Part shown: positions 18,287-26,777 of the stretch, piece after piece
How the letters are laid out: each line of letters starts with the position of its first letter
Numbering within the stretch: position 1 is the stretch's first letter
DNA from: DASSQJ01 sp963730165
Lineage (GTDB): Bacteria; Actinomycetota; Actinomycetes; Actinomycetales; Dermatophilaceae
Length of the DNA: 64,000 bases
Reading direction: 5' to 3'
Assembly: GCA_963730165.1 (NCBI GenBank)
Contig: CAVSQS010000001.1
Span: 434,001-498,000 of the forward strand
Notes under the pieces: model-generated
Database searches by the model: none
What the model was told of the DNA's origin: nothing
Seen by the model: the letters and a program-made list of their open reading frames with translations, nothing else
Made by a program: the position numbers and the translations under genes

Positions 18287-19468
18287 CTACCCCGGGACCG
18301 GCAGCTGGGCGAGGGCGGTCGCGCATCCGTTCCTGACCGTCAGCTCGACCGACCCCCCGAGGAGCTTCGCACGCTCCCGGGCCCGGGCCGCCCCGGCCCT
18401 GACCTGGGAGGACCTGTCGGCCGGGCCCACCACCCGGATGACGAGGGCGTTCTCGTCGAAGCGGACACCCACCTCGATGCGCGGGTCCGGGCGGTCGGCG
18501 AGGGCATCGACGAGGTGCTCGACGATGCGGTACGCGGAGAGCTCGACCGAGGCCGGGAGGACGCGTGGGTCACCGCTCACGGTCAGCCGCGAGTCGGACC
18601 GGCCGCGGCGGGCGAGGAGCGCGTCGAGGTGCGCCACCGAGGGCGGCGGCGCAAGGGCGACGTCACCGCCGCGCAGCACCCCCACGACATCGCGCATGTC
18701 GTCCATCGTCCGACGGCTCTCGTCCTCGATCGACGCCAGCAGCTCGCGCGCCGCGGTGGGGTCCAGCGACATGCCGGACTCCGCGGCCGCGCTCAGCTGG
18801 ACGAGCCGGTCGCGGAGGAGACCGTCCAACCGACGGGAGAGCTGCGCCCGGTCGTCGGCGACGCCGAGCCGGGCCCGCTCGTCGCGCAGGTGGCGAAGCT
18901 CGGCGGTCCGGATGCGTAGCTCCTCGGCCATCGCAGTGCGGTGCCGCACTCCCCGCCCGACCCCGAAGACGACGAGCAGGATGGGCAGCGCGAGCACGAC
19001 CGGCTCGATGCCGGTCGTGGCGTCGACGACGAGGACGGCGGCGGAGAGCAGCAGCGTCAGCCCGAGGACGAGCCAGGCGCGGGCCCGCTCCAGGGCGAAG
19101 GCCCCGAGGTAGGCCAGGACGAAGGCGAGCGGCAGCCCGGCGCCGCACCTGGTCACCCACCCGAAGAGGGCGTCGTGGAGGAGCACGGCACCGGTCGCCA
19201 CCACCGTGACCGCGACCACGCCCCGACGCCACCACAGCACCGGGACGGTCGCCAGGGCGAAGACGGGGACCATGAGCCACGAGTGCGAGCTGGTCGTGTG
19301 GACCATGGAACCGTCGGCGACGGCCTGGCGCACCACGCTGTCCGGGGTGACGATGTTGAAGACCATCACGACGGTGCCGAGCGCGGTGAGGGCACCCGCA
19401 AGGGCCCAGTCGACGGGACGTGTCCCGGCGAGGACCCGGCGGATGCCCTCACTCATGGCGTTGGCCAC
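18287..19468 (-). CDS. Degenerate histidine kinase-like membrane protein (pseudokinase)
   Basis: 393 residues with six or so TM helices (about 18-172), then a coiled coil and a HisKA_3-like region. Where family members read ARELHD, this protein reads SRRLDG, so the phospho-acceptor His is replaced by Asp215. The ATP-binding domain lacks a recognisable N-box (EHLVDALADRPDP in its place) and only a weak G-box remains. It probably cannot autophosphorylate and may instead pair with, sense for, or inhibit the neighbouring intact kinase. The frame is fully open, so it looks maintained rather than decaying. ATG start at 19468; an ATG at 19456 is an alternative. Confidence 0.8.
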   Translation of the reverse strand: MANAMSEGIRRVLAGTRPVDWALAGALTALGTVVMVFNIVTPDSVVRQAVADGSMVHTTSSHSWLMVPVFALATVPVLWWRRGVVAVTVVATGAVLLHDALFGWVTRCGAGLPLAFVLAYLGAFALERARAWLVLGLTLLLSAAVLVVDATTGIEPVVLALPILLVVFGVGRGVRHRTAMAEELRIRTAELRHLRDERARLGVADDRAQLSRRLDGLLRDRLVQLSAAAESGMSLDPTAARELLASIEDESRRTMDDMRDVVGVLRGGDVALAPPPSVAHLDALLARRGRSDSRLTVSGDPRVLPASVELSAYRIVEHLVDALADRPDPRIEVGVRFDENALVIRVVGPADRSSQVRAGAARARERAKLLGGSVELTVRNGCATALAQLPVPG

Positions 19469-19469
19469 C

Positions 19470-20009
19470 TCAGACGTTGACGCGCTCGACGCTCAGGGTA
19501 GGCCGCACCGACCGCGCGGCGGCAGTCCTCTGGACGAGAAGACCGGCCCCGTAGGCGACGGCCGCCACCGGCAGCCCGATGAGGAGTCCCCCGAGCCCCC
19601 CGGTGGACGCGTCCTCGACGAACGTGACGAACTGGAGGAGCACGACGCCCGCGAGGCCGAGCGCGTGCTTGCCCGAGGGCCCGGCGAACCTCGCGACGGC
19701 GTAGGCGAAGGCAACGGCGAGGGGCAGCGCGAAGCCGCAGCGGGTCACCCAGCCGAAGGCGGGGACGCTCGCGGCGACGATGACGGTGGAGACGCCGAGC
19801 GCCGCGAGCACGTGCCGCCGTCGCCAGAGGACGGGCATCGCCGCGAGGACGAAGACCGGGAGCATGAGGACGGACTGCGAACCCAGTGGATGGGCCAGAC
19901 CCGCACCGTCCGAGGCCGTGATGTTCATGACGGCGATGGCGGCAGCAAGTGCCACCATGACGCCGGTGAGCACGTAGTCGATGGGGCGGACGCCCTTGAG
20001 AGTGTTCAT
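19470..20009 (-). CDS. Stand-alone membrane domain homologous to the pseudokinase sensor
   Basis: 179 residues, about five or six TM helices and nothing else. It aligns along its length with residues 15-175 of the adjacent pseudokinase: GVRPIDYVLTGVM against GTRPVDWALAGAL, and an identical FGWVTRCG followed by LPLA. No catalytic domain follows, only a short polar tail. A tandem duplication of the sensor domain is the simplest explanation. Start ATG 20009; upstream in-frame sequence is not membrane-like. The stop is 1 nt from the pseudokinase start, so the three genes form one operon. Confidence 0.78.
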   Translation of the reverse strand: MNTLKGVRPIDYVLTGVMVALAAAIAVMNITASDGAGLAHPLGSQSVLMLPVFVLAAMPVLWRRRHVLAALGVSTVIVAASVPAFGWVTRCGFALPLAVAFAYAVARFAGPSGKHALGLAGVVLLQFVTFVEDASTGGLGGLLIGLPVAAVAYGAGLLVQRTAAARSVRPTLSVERVNV

Positions 20010-20149
20010 CGTGTCGTTCCTTTCGGTGCGGCATCGGGAGCCGATGGCCTCACGCTGCCGGGACGACCAGGTCGTCGGCGTCCGCACCGAGGACGATCAT
20101 CCGGGACGGCGTCATCCTCGAGGAGGACACGATCCGGGGCCCGGGTCGG

Positions 20150-20155
20150 CACAAT
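20150..20155 (+). promoter_or_regulatory. Leaderless -10 element of the response regulator
   Basis: CACAAT, 7 nt before the GTG at 20163, no ribosome site. Divergent from the sensor operon, whose first gene starts at 20009. Confidence 0.4.
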
Positions 20156-20162
20156 GTGACGC

Positions 20163-20858
20163 GTGATCAGGGTCCTCATCGCCGACGACCAGGTTCTCGT
20201 GCGGACCGGGTTCCGGGTGATCCTGGAGGCCGAGCGCGACATCGAGGTCGTCGCCGAGGCGGGTACCGGGCGCGAGGCGATCCGCCAGTCGGCCCTGACC
20301 CGGCCCCGGGTCGTGCTCATGGACATCCGGATGCCCGAGCTCGACGGGCTCGCCGCGACGGAGGAGATTCTTCGGCAGGCCGACCCCCCGACGATCGTCG
20401 TGCTCACGACCTTCGACCAGAACGAGTACGTCTACCGCGCACTGCGGGCTGGGGCAGCCGGGTTCCTGCTCAAGGACGCTCCGTCCTCCCGCCTCCTCGC
20501 GGCGGTACGGGCTGCGGCCACCGGTGACTCGCTCATCGAGCCGTCCATCACCCACAGGCTCCTCGAGCGGTTCGTCGAGCCGGTGACCGAGCCGGGGACT
20601 CCGGCCCGGCTCGAGCCCCTCACCGAGCGTGAGCTCGATGTGCTGCGACTGCTCGCGCGCGGTATGTCGAACGCGGAGATCGCCGAGGAGATGGTCGTCG
20701 CCGAGACGACGGTCAAGACACACGTCGCCCGCATCCTCGCCAAGCTCGGGGTCCGGGACCGGGTCCAGGCCGTCGTCCTCGCCTACGAGACCGGCTTCGT
20801 CACCCGCTCCCCTGAGTCGCCCACCGGGCCGACGCCGCCAGCCGGGCCGGGAGGGTGA
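20163..20858 (+). CDS. NarL/FixJ-family response regulator
   Basis: 231 residues. The receiver domain (1-120) has the acidic pocket IADDQ, phospho-acceptor Asp54 in VLMDIRMPELDG, a Thr in VVLTTFDQ and Lys in FLLKDAP. The LuxR-type HTH (about 155-215) includes LTERELDVLRLLARGMSNAEIAEEM and VAETTVKTHVARILAKLGVRDR. A transcription factor activated by phosphorylation, presumably by the divergent kinase at 17167-18276. The C-terminal 20 residues are Pro/Gly-rich. Confidence 0.9.
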   Translation: MIRVLIADDQVLVRTGFRVILEAERDIEVVAEAGTGREAIRQSALTRPRVVLMDIRMPELDGLAATEEILRQADPPTIVVLTTFDQNEYVYRALRAGAAGFLLKDAPSSRLLAAVRAAATGDSLIEPSITHRLLERFVEPVTEPGTPARLEPLTERELDVLRLLARGMSNAEIAEEMVVAETTVKTHVARILAKLGVRDRVQAVVLAYETGFVTRSPESPTGPTPPAGPGG

Positions 20859-20871
20859 GGGAGCACGTGGC

Positions 20872-22173
20872 CTAGCGCGTCGCGGGCACGAAGTGGGCGA
20901 CGCACTCGACGTGGTGCGTCATCGGGAAGGCGTCGAAGGCACGCAGCCGCTCGAGCCGGTAGCCCGCGTCGAGGAGGGCCCGGGTGTCGCGGGCCAGGGC
21001 TGCCGGGTCGCACGCGACGTACGCCACGGCCCGGGGCCGCATCGCGGCGACGACACGGCACACCTCCGGGCCCGCTCCGGTGCGCGGCGGATCCAGGACC
21101 ACCACATCGGCTCGCTCGGGGACCAGCGGCGACCGTGCCGGACGCCGACCACGTCGACGCGGCCGCCCGTGCCGCCCCGCCCGCTCGACCCCGAGCGCGT
21201 CGTCCACCCTGGCGGTGACCACGGCGACGGCACCCCGGGTCCCGAGGTCCTCGCGGGCCCGCCCGCTCGCCTCGGGGTCGGCCTCGACGAGCACGACCTG
21301 TCCCGAGGGACCCACGGCCTCGGCAAGGGCCGCGCTGAACAGCCCGCTCCCGCCGTACAGGTCGAGCGCCCGCTCCCCCGGCCGCACGTCCAACCCCTCC
21401 ATCACCGCGGAGAGGAAGGTCGACGCCGCCCCGGGGTGGACCTGCCAGAAGCCTCGCGCGGACACGGCGAAGTCGTGCTGCAAGCGGTGCGCCACCCCGT
21501 CGGGGGCCCGCCAGGTGGCCTCGACCCTCTCGGTCACCTCCGGCACCGCTTCGGTGGGCAGCGCGACCGCCACCGGCTCCCCCACCGAGGGCGCGACGGC
21601 GTCGACGGCCTCCACCCCAGGCCACTCCCTCGCGGTCACGCCGAGCCCGTCCACCCCGGGCGACGCGATGCGGCAGCGGTCGACGGGGACGACCTCGTGC
21701 GAGCGGTGCCGGCGCAGCCCGGCCCGCCCGTCGCCGTCGACGGCGAACTCGACGCGCGTGCGCCAGCCGAGCCCGTCGGCGTCGCCGGGAAGGGCCTCGA
21801 CGACGACCTCGACGTCGAGCCCCGCGAGCCGCGACATCTGCTCCCGAACCACCCGGGCCTTGAGCTCCCGCTGTCGCGGCAGCGCGACGTGCTGGAGGTC
21901 GCACCCACCGCACCGCCCCGGGCCCGCCCACGGGCAGGGCGGCTCGACCCGGTCCGGCGAGGGCTGCAGGACGGTCACGGCGTCGGCACGGACGAACCGG
22001 CCCCCCGGCCCCACGTCGGTGACCGCCGCTCGGACCCGCTCGTCCGGCAGCGCGTGGCGGACGAAGAGGACCTGGCCCTCGTGCCGGGCGACGGCAGCCC
22101 CCCCGTGTGCGAAGCCGGTCGTGTCGACCTCGACCTCGTCACCGACGGCCAGGCCGCCCTCGCGCGCGCTCAC
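20872..22173 (-). CDS. TrmA/RlmD-family RNA (uracil-5-)-methyltransferase
   Basis: 433 residues; SAM-dependent C5 methylation of a uridine in 23S rRNA or tRNA. An N-terminal TRAM-like beta-barrel (EVEVDTTGFAHGG) comes first, then a Cys cluster (CPWAGPGRCGGCDLQHV) probably holding an Fe-S centre. The methyltransferase domain follows, with SAM motif DLYGGSGLFSAALA, VVLDPPRTG and nucleophile Cys388 in VACDP. An Arg/Gly-rich insertion lies between the SAM motif and the DPPR motif. The GTG start overlaps the upstream permease stop by 4 nt. The pairing with the APC permease and ceoBC matches M. tuberculosis Rv2689c-Rv2692. Target base is not determinable. Confidence 0.88.
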   Translation of the reverse strand: MSAREGGLAVGDEVEVDTTGFAHGGAAVARHEGQVLFVRHALPDERVRAAVTDVGPGGRFVRADAVTVLQPSPDRVEPPCPWAGPGRCGGCDLQHVALPRQRELKARVVREQMSRLAGLDVEVVVEALPGDADGLGWRTRVEFAVDGDGRAGLRRHRSHEVVPVDRCRIASPGVDGLGVTAREWPGVEAVDAVAPSVGEPVAVALPTEAVPEVTERVEATWRAPDGVAHRLQHDFAVSARGFWQVHPGAASTFLSAVMEGLDVRPGERALDLYGGSGLFSAALAEAVGPSGQVVLVEADPEASGRAREDLGTRGAVAVVTARVDDALGVERAGRHGRPRRRGRRPARSPLVPERADVVVLDPPRTGAGPEVCRVVAAMRPRAVAYVACDPAALARDTRALLDAGYRLERLRAFDAFPMTHHVECVAHFVPATR

Positions 22174-24179
22174 TGGTCGCCGCGGCGGATGTCTCCCGGC
22201 ACGGGTCCGTCGTACCGGTCCTCCGCCCCGGCGGAGGAGGCCAGCTGCCACGGGACCGACGAGACCATGACGCCGGGGGTGAAGAGCAACCGGGTACGCA
22301 GCCGCAGCGCGCTCTGGTTGTGGAGCAGCTGCTCCCACCAGTGGCCGACGACGTACTGCGGGATGTAGACGACGACGAGGTCGCGGGGATTGCCCGAGCG
22401 GATCGAGCGGACGTAGTCGAGCACGGGCCGGGTGATCTCGCGGTACGGGCTGTCGAGCGCCTTGAGCGGCACGGGGATGTCGCGGCGGTCCCACTCGGCC
22501 TGCAGCGCCCGGGTCTCGTCGGGGTCGACGTCGACCGTGACCGCCTCGAGGATCGAGGGCCGGGTCGCCCGGGCGTACGCGAGCGCCCGCAGCGTCGGCT
22601 TGTGGATCTTCGCGACGAGCACGATGGCGTGGACGCGGGACGGCAGCATCTGGTGCTTGGTGTCCCCCTCGGACACGTCGAGCTCGTCGCTCACGCGGTC
22701 GTAGTGCTTGCGGATGCCCATCATGAGGAAGAACAGGACCGCCATCGCGGCGATCGCGAAGCCCGCCCCGTGGACGAACTTCGTCGCGAGCACGACGACG
22801 AGCACGATGCCGGACATCGTGGCGCCGATCCCGTTGATGATGCGGCTGCGGACCATCCGGCGCCGCGCCTCCGGGTTCCGCTCGACCCGCAGGTACCGGT
22901 TCCAGTGCCGGACCATGCCGATCTGGGAGAGCGTGAAGGAGACGAAGACCCCGACGATGTACAGCTGGATGAGCCGGGTGACGTCGGCGTTGAAGACGAC
23001 GATGAGGAAGGCGGCCCCGCCGGCGAGGATGAGGATGCCGTTGGAGAAGGCGAGACGGTCTCCACGGGTGTGCAGCTGGCGCGGGAGGAAGCCGTCGCGG
23101 GCGAGGATCGAGCCCAGCACCGGGAAGCCGTTGAACGCGGTGTTGGCGGCGAGGACGAGGATCAGGCCGGTGACGATGGAGACGATGACGACGCCGGCGT
23201 GGAAGTCGGAGAAGACCGCCTTCGAGACCTGCCCCATCACGGTGTCCTGGACGTAGTCGTCGCCGACCGGGACGCCGTCGCGCAGCAGCTGGTTGGCCTC
23301 GTCGTCGGCGAAGTGGACCTGCGTCCACGTCGCGAGCACGACCATCGACATCAGCATCGTCACGCTGATCGTGCCCATGAGCAACAGCGTCGTGGCGGCG
23401 TTCTTGCTCTTCGGCTTCTTGAACGCCGGGACGCCGTTGGAGATCGCCTCGACACCGGTCAGGGCCGCGCAGCCCGAGGAGAACGCGCGCAGGAGCAGGA
23501 AGACCATGGCGATCGACCCGAGGTTCTCGAACCCGCTCTCCGGGACGAGCTCGAGGTCCGCGCTCTCGGCGAGCGGCAGGTCACCGGTGGCCTGACGGTA
23601 GAAGCCGAAGAGCGCCATCCCGAGCACGGCCGTCATGAAGAGGTAGGTGGGGATCGCGAAGGCGGTGCCCGACTCCCGGACCCCGCGCAGGTTCATCGCG
23701 GTGAGGCCGACGACGATCGCCACCGCCACCGCCGCCTCGTGCCCGCGGATGAAGGTGAAGGCCGACGCCGCGTTCTGGACGCCCGAGGACACCGACACCG
23801 CCACGGTGAGCACGTAGTCGACGAGCAGGGCACTCGCGACCGTGATGCCCGCCCGGGGGCCGAGGTTGGTGCTCGCCACCTCGTAGTCGCCGCCGCCGGA
23901 CGGGTACGCGTGGACGTTCTGGCGGTAGCTCATGATGACGACGGCCATGACGACGACGACGACGAGCGCGATCTTCCACGACGTCGTCAGCGCCAGTGCG
24001 CCACCCGCGAGGCCGAGCGTCAGCAGGATCTCGTCGGGGGCGTAGGCCACCGACGAGAGCGCGTCGCTCGCGAACACCGGCAGCGCCAGCTTCTTCGGCA
24101 GGAGCGTCTCGCCGAGCCGGTCGCTGCGCATGGCAGGGCCGACGAGCACACGCTTGACGAGACGTCCGGGCGAAGACAC
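22170..24179 (-). CDS. APC-family permease, probable K+ importer (KimA/YdaO-like)
   Basis: 669 residues with 12 predicted TM helices in the first 480, starting LPKKLALPVFASDALSSVAYAPDEIL. A large cytoplasmic C-terminal region (about 485-640) has a UspA-like alternation. B. subtilis KimA, a c-di-AMP-controlled K+/H+ symporter, belongs to this APC group. Divergence from the K+-channel regulators ceoB/ceoC supports potassium as cargo, but amino-acid transport cannot be excluded. Start GTG 24179 is set by TAGAGT 7 nt upstream; GTG 24188 would lie inside that -10. Its stop overlaps the methyltransferase start, giving translational coupling. Confidence 0.82.
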   Translation of the reverse strand: MSSPGRLVKRVLVGPAMRSDRLGETLLPKKLALPVFASDALSSVAYAPDEILLTLGLAGGALALTTSWKIALVVVVVMAVVIMSYRQNVHAYPSGGGDYEVASTNLGPRAGITVASALLVDYVLTVAVSVSSGVQNAASAFTFIRGHEAAVAVAIVVGLTAMNLRGVRESGTAFAIPTYLFMTAVLGMALFGFYRQATGDLPLAESADLELVPESGFENLGSIAMVFLLLRAFSSGCAALTGVEAISNGVPAFKKPKSKNAATTLLLMGTISVTMLMSMVVLATWTQVHFADDEANQLLRDGVPVGDDYVQDTVMGQVSKAVFSDFHAGVVIVSIVTGLILVLAANTAFNGFPVLGSILARDGFLPRQLHTRGDRLAFSNGILILAGGAAFLIVVFNADVTRLIQLYIVGVFVSFTLSQIGMVRHWNRYLRVERNPEARRRMVRSRIINGIGATMSGIVLVVVLATKFVHGAGFAIAAMAVLFFLMMGIRKHYDRVSDELDVSEGDTKHQMLPSRVHAIVLVAKIHKPTLRALAYARATRPSILEAVTVDVDPDETRALQAEWDRRDIPVPLKALDSPYREITRPVLDYVRSIRSGNPRDLVVVYIPQYVVGHWWEQLLHNQSALRLRTRLLFTPGVMVSSVPWQLASSAGAEDRYDGPVPGDIRRGDQ

Positions 24180-24186
24180 GGGGGAC

Positions 24187-24192
24187 ACTCTA
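24187..24192 (-). promoter_or_regulatory. Leaderless -10 element of the APC permease
   Basis: TAGAGT on the minus strand, 7 nt before the GTG at 24179. Confidence 0.4.
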
Positions 24193-24255
24193 GGTCTCCC
24201 CGCGCGTCCGCGACCGCACCTCCCGATGGACCGTTCGCTGGGTGGGCACGCGGTG

Positions 24256-24261
24256 TAGCGT
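24256..24261 (+). promoter_or_regulatory. Leaderless -10 element of ceoB
   Basis: TAGCGT, 7 nt before the GTG at 24269, no ribosome site. Together with the permease -10 on the other strand it makes an 80-nt divergent promoter region for K+ genes. Confidence 0.5.
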
Positions 24262-24268
24262 CGGCGCC

Positions 24269-24931
24269 GTGCACTTCGTCATCATGGGCTGCGGCCGGGT
24301 CGGAGCCTCACTGGCCCGGGCCATCGAGCGCGCGGGCCACGAGGTCGCCGTCATCGACCAGGACGAGACGTCCTTCCGGCGGTTGGGCACGAGCTTCGAC
24401 GGCCACACCGTGACAGGTGTGGGCTTCGACCGTGACACGTTGCGCGAGGCCGGCATCGAGACGGCCTACGCCTTCGCCGCCGTCTCCAGCGGGGACAACT
24501 CCAACATCCTGGCGGCGCGCGTCGCCCGCGAGAAGTTCGGGGTCGAGAACGTCGTCGCGCGCATCTACGACCCCGGTCGTGCCGAGATCTACCAGCGACT
24601 CGGCATCCCCACCGTCGCGACGGTCAAGTGGACGAGCGACCAGATGCTCCGCCGCCTCCTCCCGCAGGGCCACGTCCCCGAGCACGCCGACCCCTCCGGC
24701 CGCATCGTCATCGCGGAGATGCCGGTTGACGCCGGGTGGATCGGGCACCGGATGCGCGACATCGAGGCGGCCACCGGTGGCCGGCTCGCGTACCTGACGC
24801 GACTCGGTGAGGGCCTCCTCCCGGAGCCCGACACGGTCTACCAGGAGGGCGACCTGCTCCACCTCGCGCTGCGCCGCGACGACCTGGCCACCGCCGAGCG
24901 CGTCCTCGACGCCCCGCCCCCCTCCGCCTGA
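24269..24931 (+). CDS. ceoB: TrkA-type K+ uptake regulatory subunit (CeoB)
   Basis: 220 residues. RCK_N Rossmann domain (1-135) with NAD motif GCGRVGASLARAIE and acidic VIDQDE at the end of the second strand. An RCK_C domain (about 140-215) includes the ligand-binding segment GHRMRDIEA. Such proteins gate Trk/Ktr K+ channels through nucleotide binding. It pairs with ceoC 20 nt downstream and is divergent from the APC permease, as in M. tuberculosis Rv2690c-ceoBC. GTG start from the leaderless -10; an earlier ATG at 24242 lies upstream of that -10 and is rejected. Confidence 0.9.
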   Translation: MHFVIMGCGRVGASLARAIERAGHEVAVIDQDETSFRRLGTSFDGHTVTGVGFDRDTLREAGIETAYAFAAVSSGDNSNILAARVAREKFGVENVVARIYDPGRAEIYQRLGIPTVATVKWTSDQMLRRLLPQGHVPEHADPSGRIVIAEMPVDAGWIGHRMRDIEAATGGRLAYLTRLGEGLLPEPDTVYQEGDLLHLALRRDDLATAERVLDAPPPSA

Positions 24932-24951
24932 CCCCGAAAGGCCACCACCCC

Positions 24952-25650
24952 ATGCGTGTCGTCATCGCCGGCGCCGGGAGCGTCGGGCGGTCCATCGCCC
25001 GCGAGCTGCTCCGCAACGGCCACACCGTGCTCCTCGTCGACCGCGACGCGGACGGCGAGCGCGTCGCCAAGGTGCCCGACGCCAGCTGGCTGCAGGCCGA
25101 TGCCTGCGAGATCGAGGCCCTCGGCGAGGCGGGCCTCGCCGACTGCGACGTCGTCGTCGCGGCCACCGGCGACGACAAGGCCAACCTCGTCCTCTCCCTC
25201 CTCGCCAAGACCGAGTTCGGAGTGCCCCGGACCGTGGCGCGCGTCAACAACCCCAAGAACGAGTGGATGTTCGACGAGGCGTGGGGAGTCGACGTCGCGG
25301 TGTCGACGCCGCGCCTGATGACCGCCCTCGTCGAGGAGGCGGTGAGCGTCGGCGACCTGGTCCGGATCTTCGAGTTCCAGCAGGGCCGGGCGATGATGGT
25401 CGAGATGACCCTCCCGATCGGCAGCCCCTACGCGGGGACCCGGGTGGCCGAGGTGCCCTTCCCCGGCGACACCGTGCTCACCGGCATCATCCGTGACGGC
25501 CACCCCATCGCGCCGAGCCGCGACGACGCCCTCGAGCCCCTCGACGAGCTGCTCTTCGTCACCACCCCCGAGAACGAGGCAGAGCTGGAGTCGCTGCTCA
25601 GCCCCGGTGAGCGGCAGCGCCGAGAGGTCGACGACGACGGGCTCGCCTGA
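24952..25650 (+). CDS. ceoC: TrkA-type K+ uptake regulatory subunit (CeoC)
   Basis: 232 residues with the same RCK_N/RCK_C architecture as its neighbour. Nucleotide motif GAGSVGRSIARELL, then LLVDRD, then ATGDDKANLVLSLLAK. The C-terminal RCK_C domain is about 140-215, and a charged tail ends the protein. ATG start preceded by GAAAGG. Two different RCK subunits in tandem suggest a hetero-oligomeric ring. No TrkH/KtrB channel gene is present in the window, so the partner is either encoded elsewhere or is the divergent APC permease. Confidence 0.9.
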   Translation: MRVVIAGAGSVGRSIARELLRNGHTVLLVDRDADGERVAKVPDASWLQADACEIEALGEAGLADCDVVVAATGDDKANLVLSLLAKTEFGVPRTVARVNNPKNEWMFDEAWGVDVAVSTPRLMTALVEEAVSVGDLVRIFEFQQGRAMMVEMTLPIGSPYAGTRVAEVPFPGDTVLTGIIRDGHPIAPSRDDALEPLDELLFVTTPENEAELESLLSPGERQRREVDDDGLA

Positions 25651-25674
25651 CCCCGGGCCGTCGCCCCGGGGTCA
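25648..25674. terminator. Bidirectional hairpin between ceoC and the DUF3159 gene
   Basis: TGACCCCGGG (25648-25657) pairs perfectly with CCCGGGGTCA (25665-25674), loop 7 nt. The two arms include the stop codons of the two converging genes, so one hairpin can serve both strands. Confidence 0.6.
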
Positions 25675-26421
25675 GACCTGGTCGCGGCCGGGCGTGCCGG
25701 CGGAGTCCCGGTCCCCCTCCTCGGGCGCGCGGGCGCCGGGACCGGTGGCCGGGTCGATCGGTGTGCGGCCCGAGACGAGCATCCAGCCCATGACCGCGAC
25801 GGCGCCCACCCAGAGCGGCCAACCGAGCGCGACCTTGGCCACCCCGAGGAGAGCGACCTGTTCGGCGAGGTAGAGCGGGACCATCACCGCCAGCCGGATG
25901 ACGTAGAGCGCGACGAGCACCCACGACAGCCGGGAGCAGACCCGGACCGTGCCGAGGTCGCGCCGCCAAGCGAAGGGGTCCTCCTTCGCCCGCGGGTCCC
26001 CCGCCCCGACGAGGAAGCCGACGACCGGCCAGCGGACGAGGATCGAGACGACGGTGCCCACGAGGTAGGCCGCGCTCGTCAGGATGCCGGGGAGGAAGGC
26101 CGCCTCGGCCCGCCCGGCACGCACGGCGAAGAACGCCGCGATCGCCGTCGCGACGAGGGCTCCGAGGACGTGCTGCAGCGAGGAGCGCTGCACGAGGCGG
26201 ACGGCGGCGAGTGCCAGGGCCACCCCGACCGCAGCGATGGCCGCGGTGCGGACGTCGTGGTCGAGGGCCGACCAGACGACGACGAAGACGACCATCGGGA
26301 GCGCGGTCTCGACCGAGCCCCGCCACCCGCCGAGCGCGACGGAGAGCCGGTGGCGGATCAGGGCCTCGACGGTCTCCCCCGGCGTGGCGTCGGGGGGGAG
26401 CTCGGGTCCGTGCGCCGTCAC
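25672..26421 (-). CDS. DUF3159 integral membrane protein
   Basis: 249 residues. About 30 polar N-terminal residues, then six TM helices (about 35-215) with the family segment WPVVGFLVG followed by a DP-RAKEDPFAWRRD loop between helices 4 and 5, and a charged tail. Homologous to M. tuberculosis Rv2693c by sequence style and position; function unknown. GTG start overlaps the stop of the upstream OB-fold gene by 4 nt. Confidence 0.85.
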   Translation of the reverse strand: MTAHGPELPPDATPGETVEALIRHRLSVALGGWRGSVETALPMVVFVVVWSALDHDVRTAAIAAVGVALALAAVRLVQRSSLQHVLGALVATAIAAFFAVRAGRAEAAFLPGILTSAAYLVGTVVSILVRWPVVGFLVGAGDPRAKEDPFAWRRDLGTVRVCSRLSWVLVALYVIRLAVMVPLYLAEQVALLGVAKVALGWPLWVGAVAVMGWMLVSGRTPIDPATGPGARAPEEGDRDSAGTPGRDQV

Positions 26422-26777
26422 TGCTTGGGCACGATCTCGTAGGCGGGGTTGAAGATCGTCGGCGTGCCGCGGACCAGGGCGACCCGGCCCCGCGCCCGCA
26501 GGAAGGTCCCGGGCTCGATCCCACCGATGTGCCGCCTGCCGACCCACACGAGGTTGACCGAGCCCTTGCCGTCCCAGACCTCCGCGACGAGGGCGGGCAC
26601 GCTGCGCCGGGGCGGCAGCGTGACGGTCCGGACCGTGCCGCAGACGCACGCCGGGTAGCGGGGTGCGAGCGCCGTGAGGTCGTCGCCGCCCTCGGTGTAG
26701 GACTGCTCCCGCAGCTCGTCGGCCTCCTGCTCGACGGGGGTGCGGGCGAAGTCGTGCAGCCGCTCGCGCAGCCCCAT
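26418..26777 (-). CDS. OB-fold nucleic-acid-binding domain protein
   Basis: 119 residues. An N-terminal helical stretch leads to an OB fold (about 45-115): strands around VCGTVRTVTL, PALVAEVWDGKGSVNLVWVG and FLRARGRVAL. The same fold as RecG/aspartyl-tRNA synthetase anticodon domains, and the counterpart of Rv2694c. Probably binds single-stranded nucleic acid, but no partner is known. Start ATG 26777 shares its A with the upstream TGA. Part of the tightly coupled dut-to-DUF3159 operon. Confidence 0.83.
   Translation of the reverse strand: MGLRERLHDFARTPVEQEADELREQSYTEGGDDLTALAPRYPACVCGTVRTVTLPPRRSVPALVAEVWDGKGSVNLVWVGRRHIGGIEPGTFLRARGRVALVRGTPTIFNPAYEIVPKQ

Noticed and set aside
24180..24268. 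Search for a c-di-AMP (ydaO-type) riboswitch before the K+ genes
   Set aside because: Only about 90 nt between divergent leaderless starts; no room or conserved elements.
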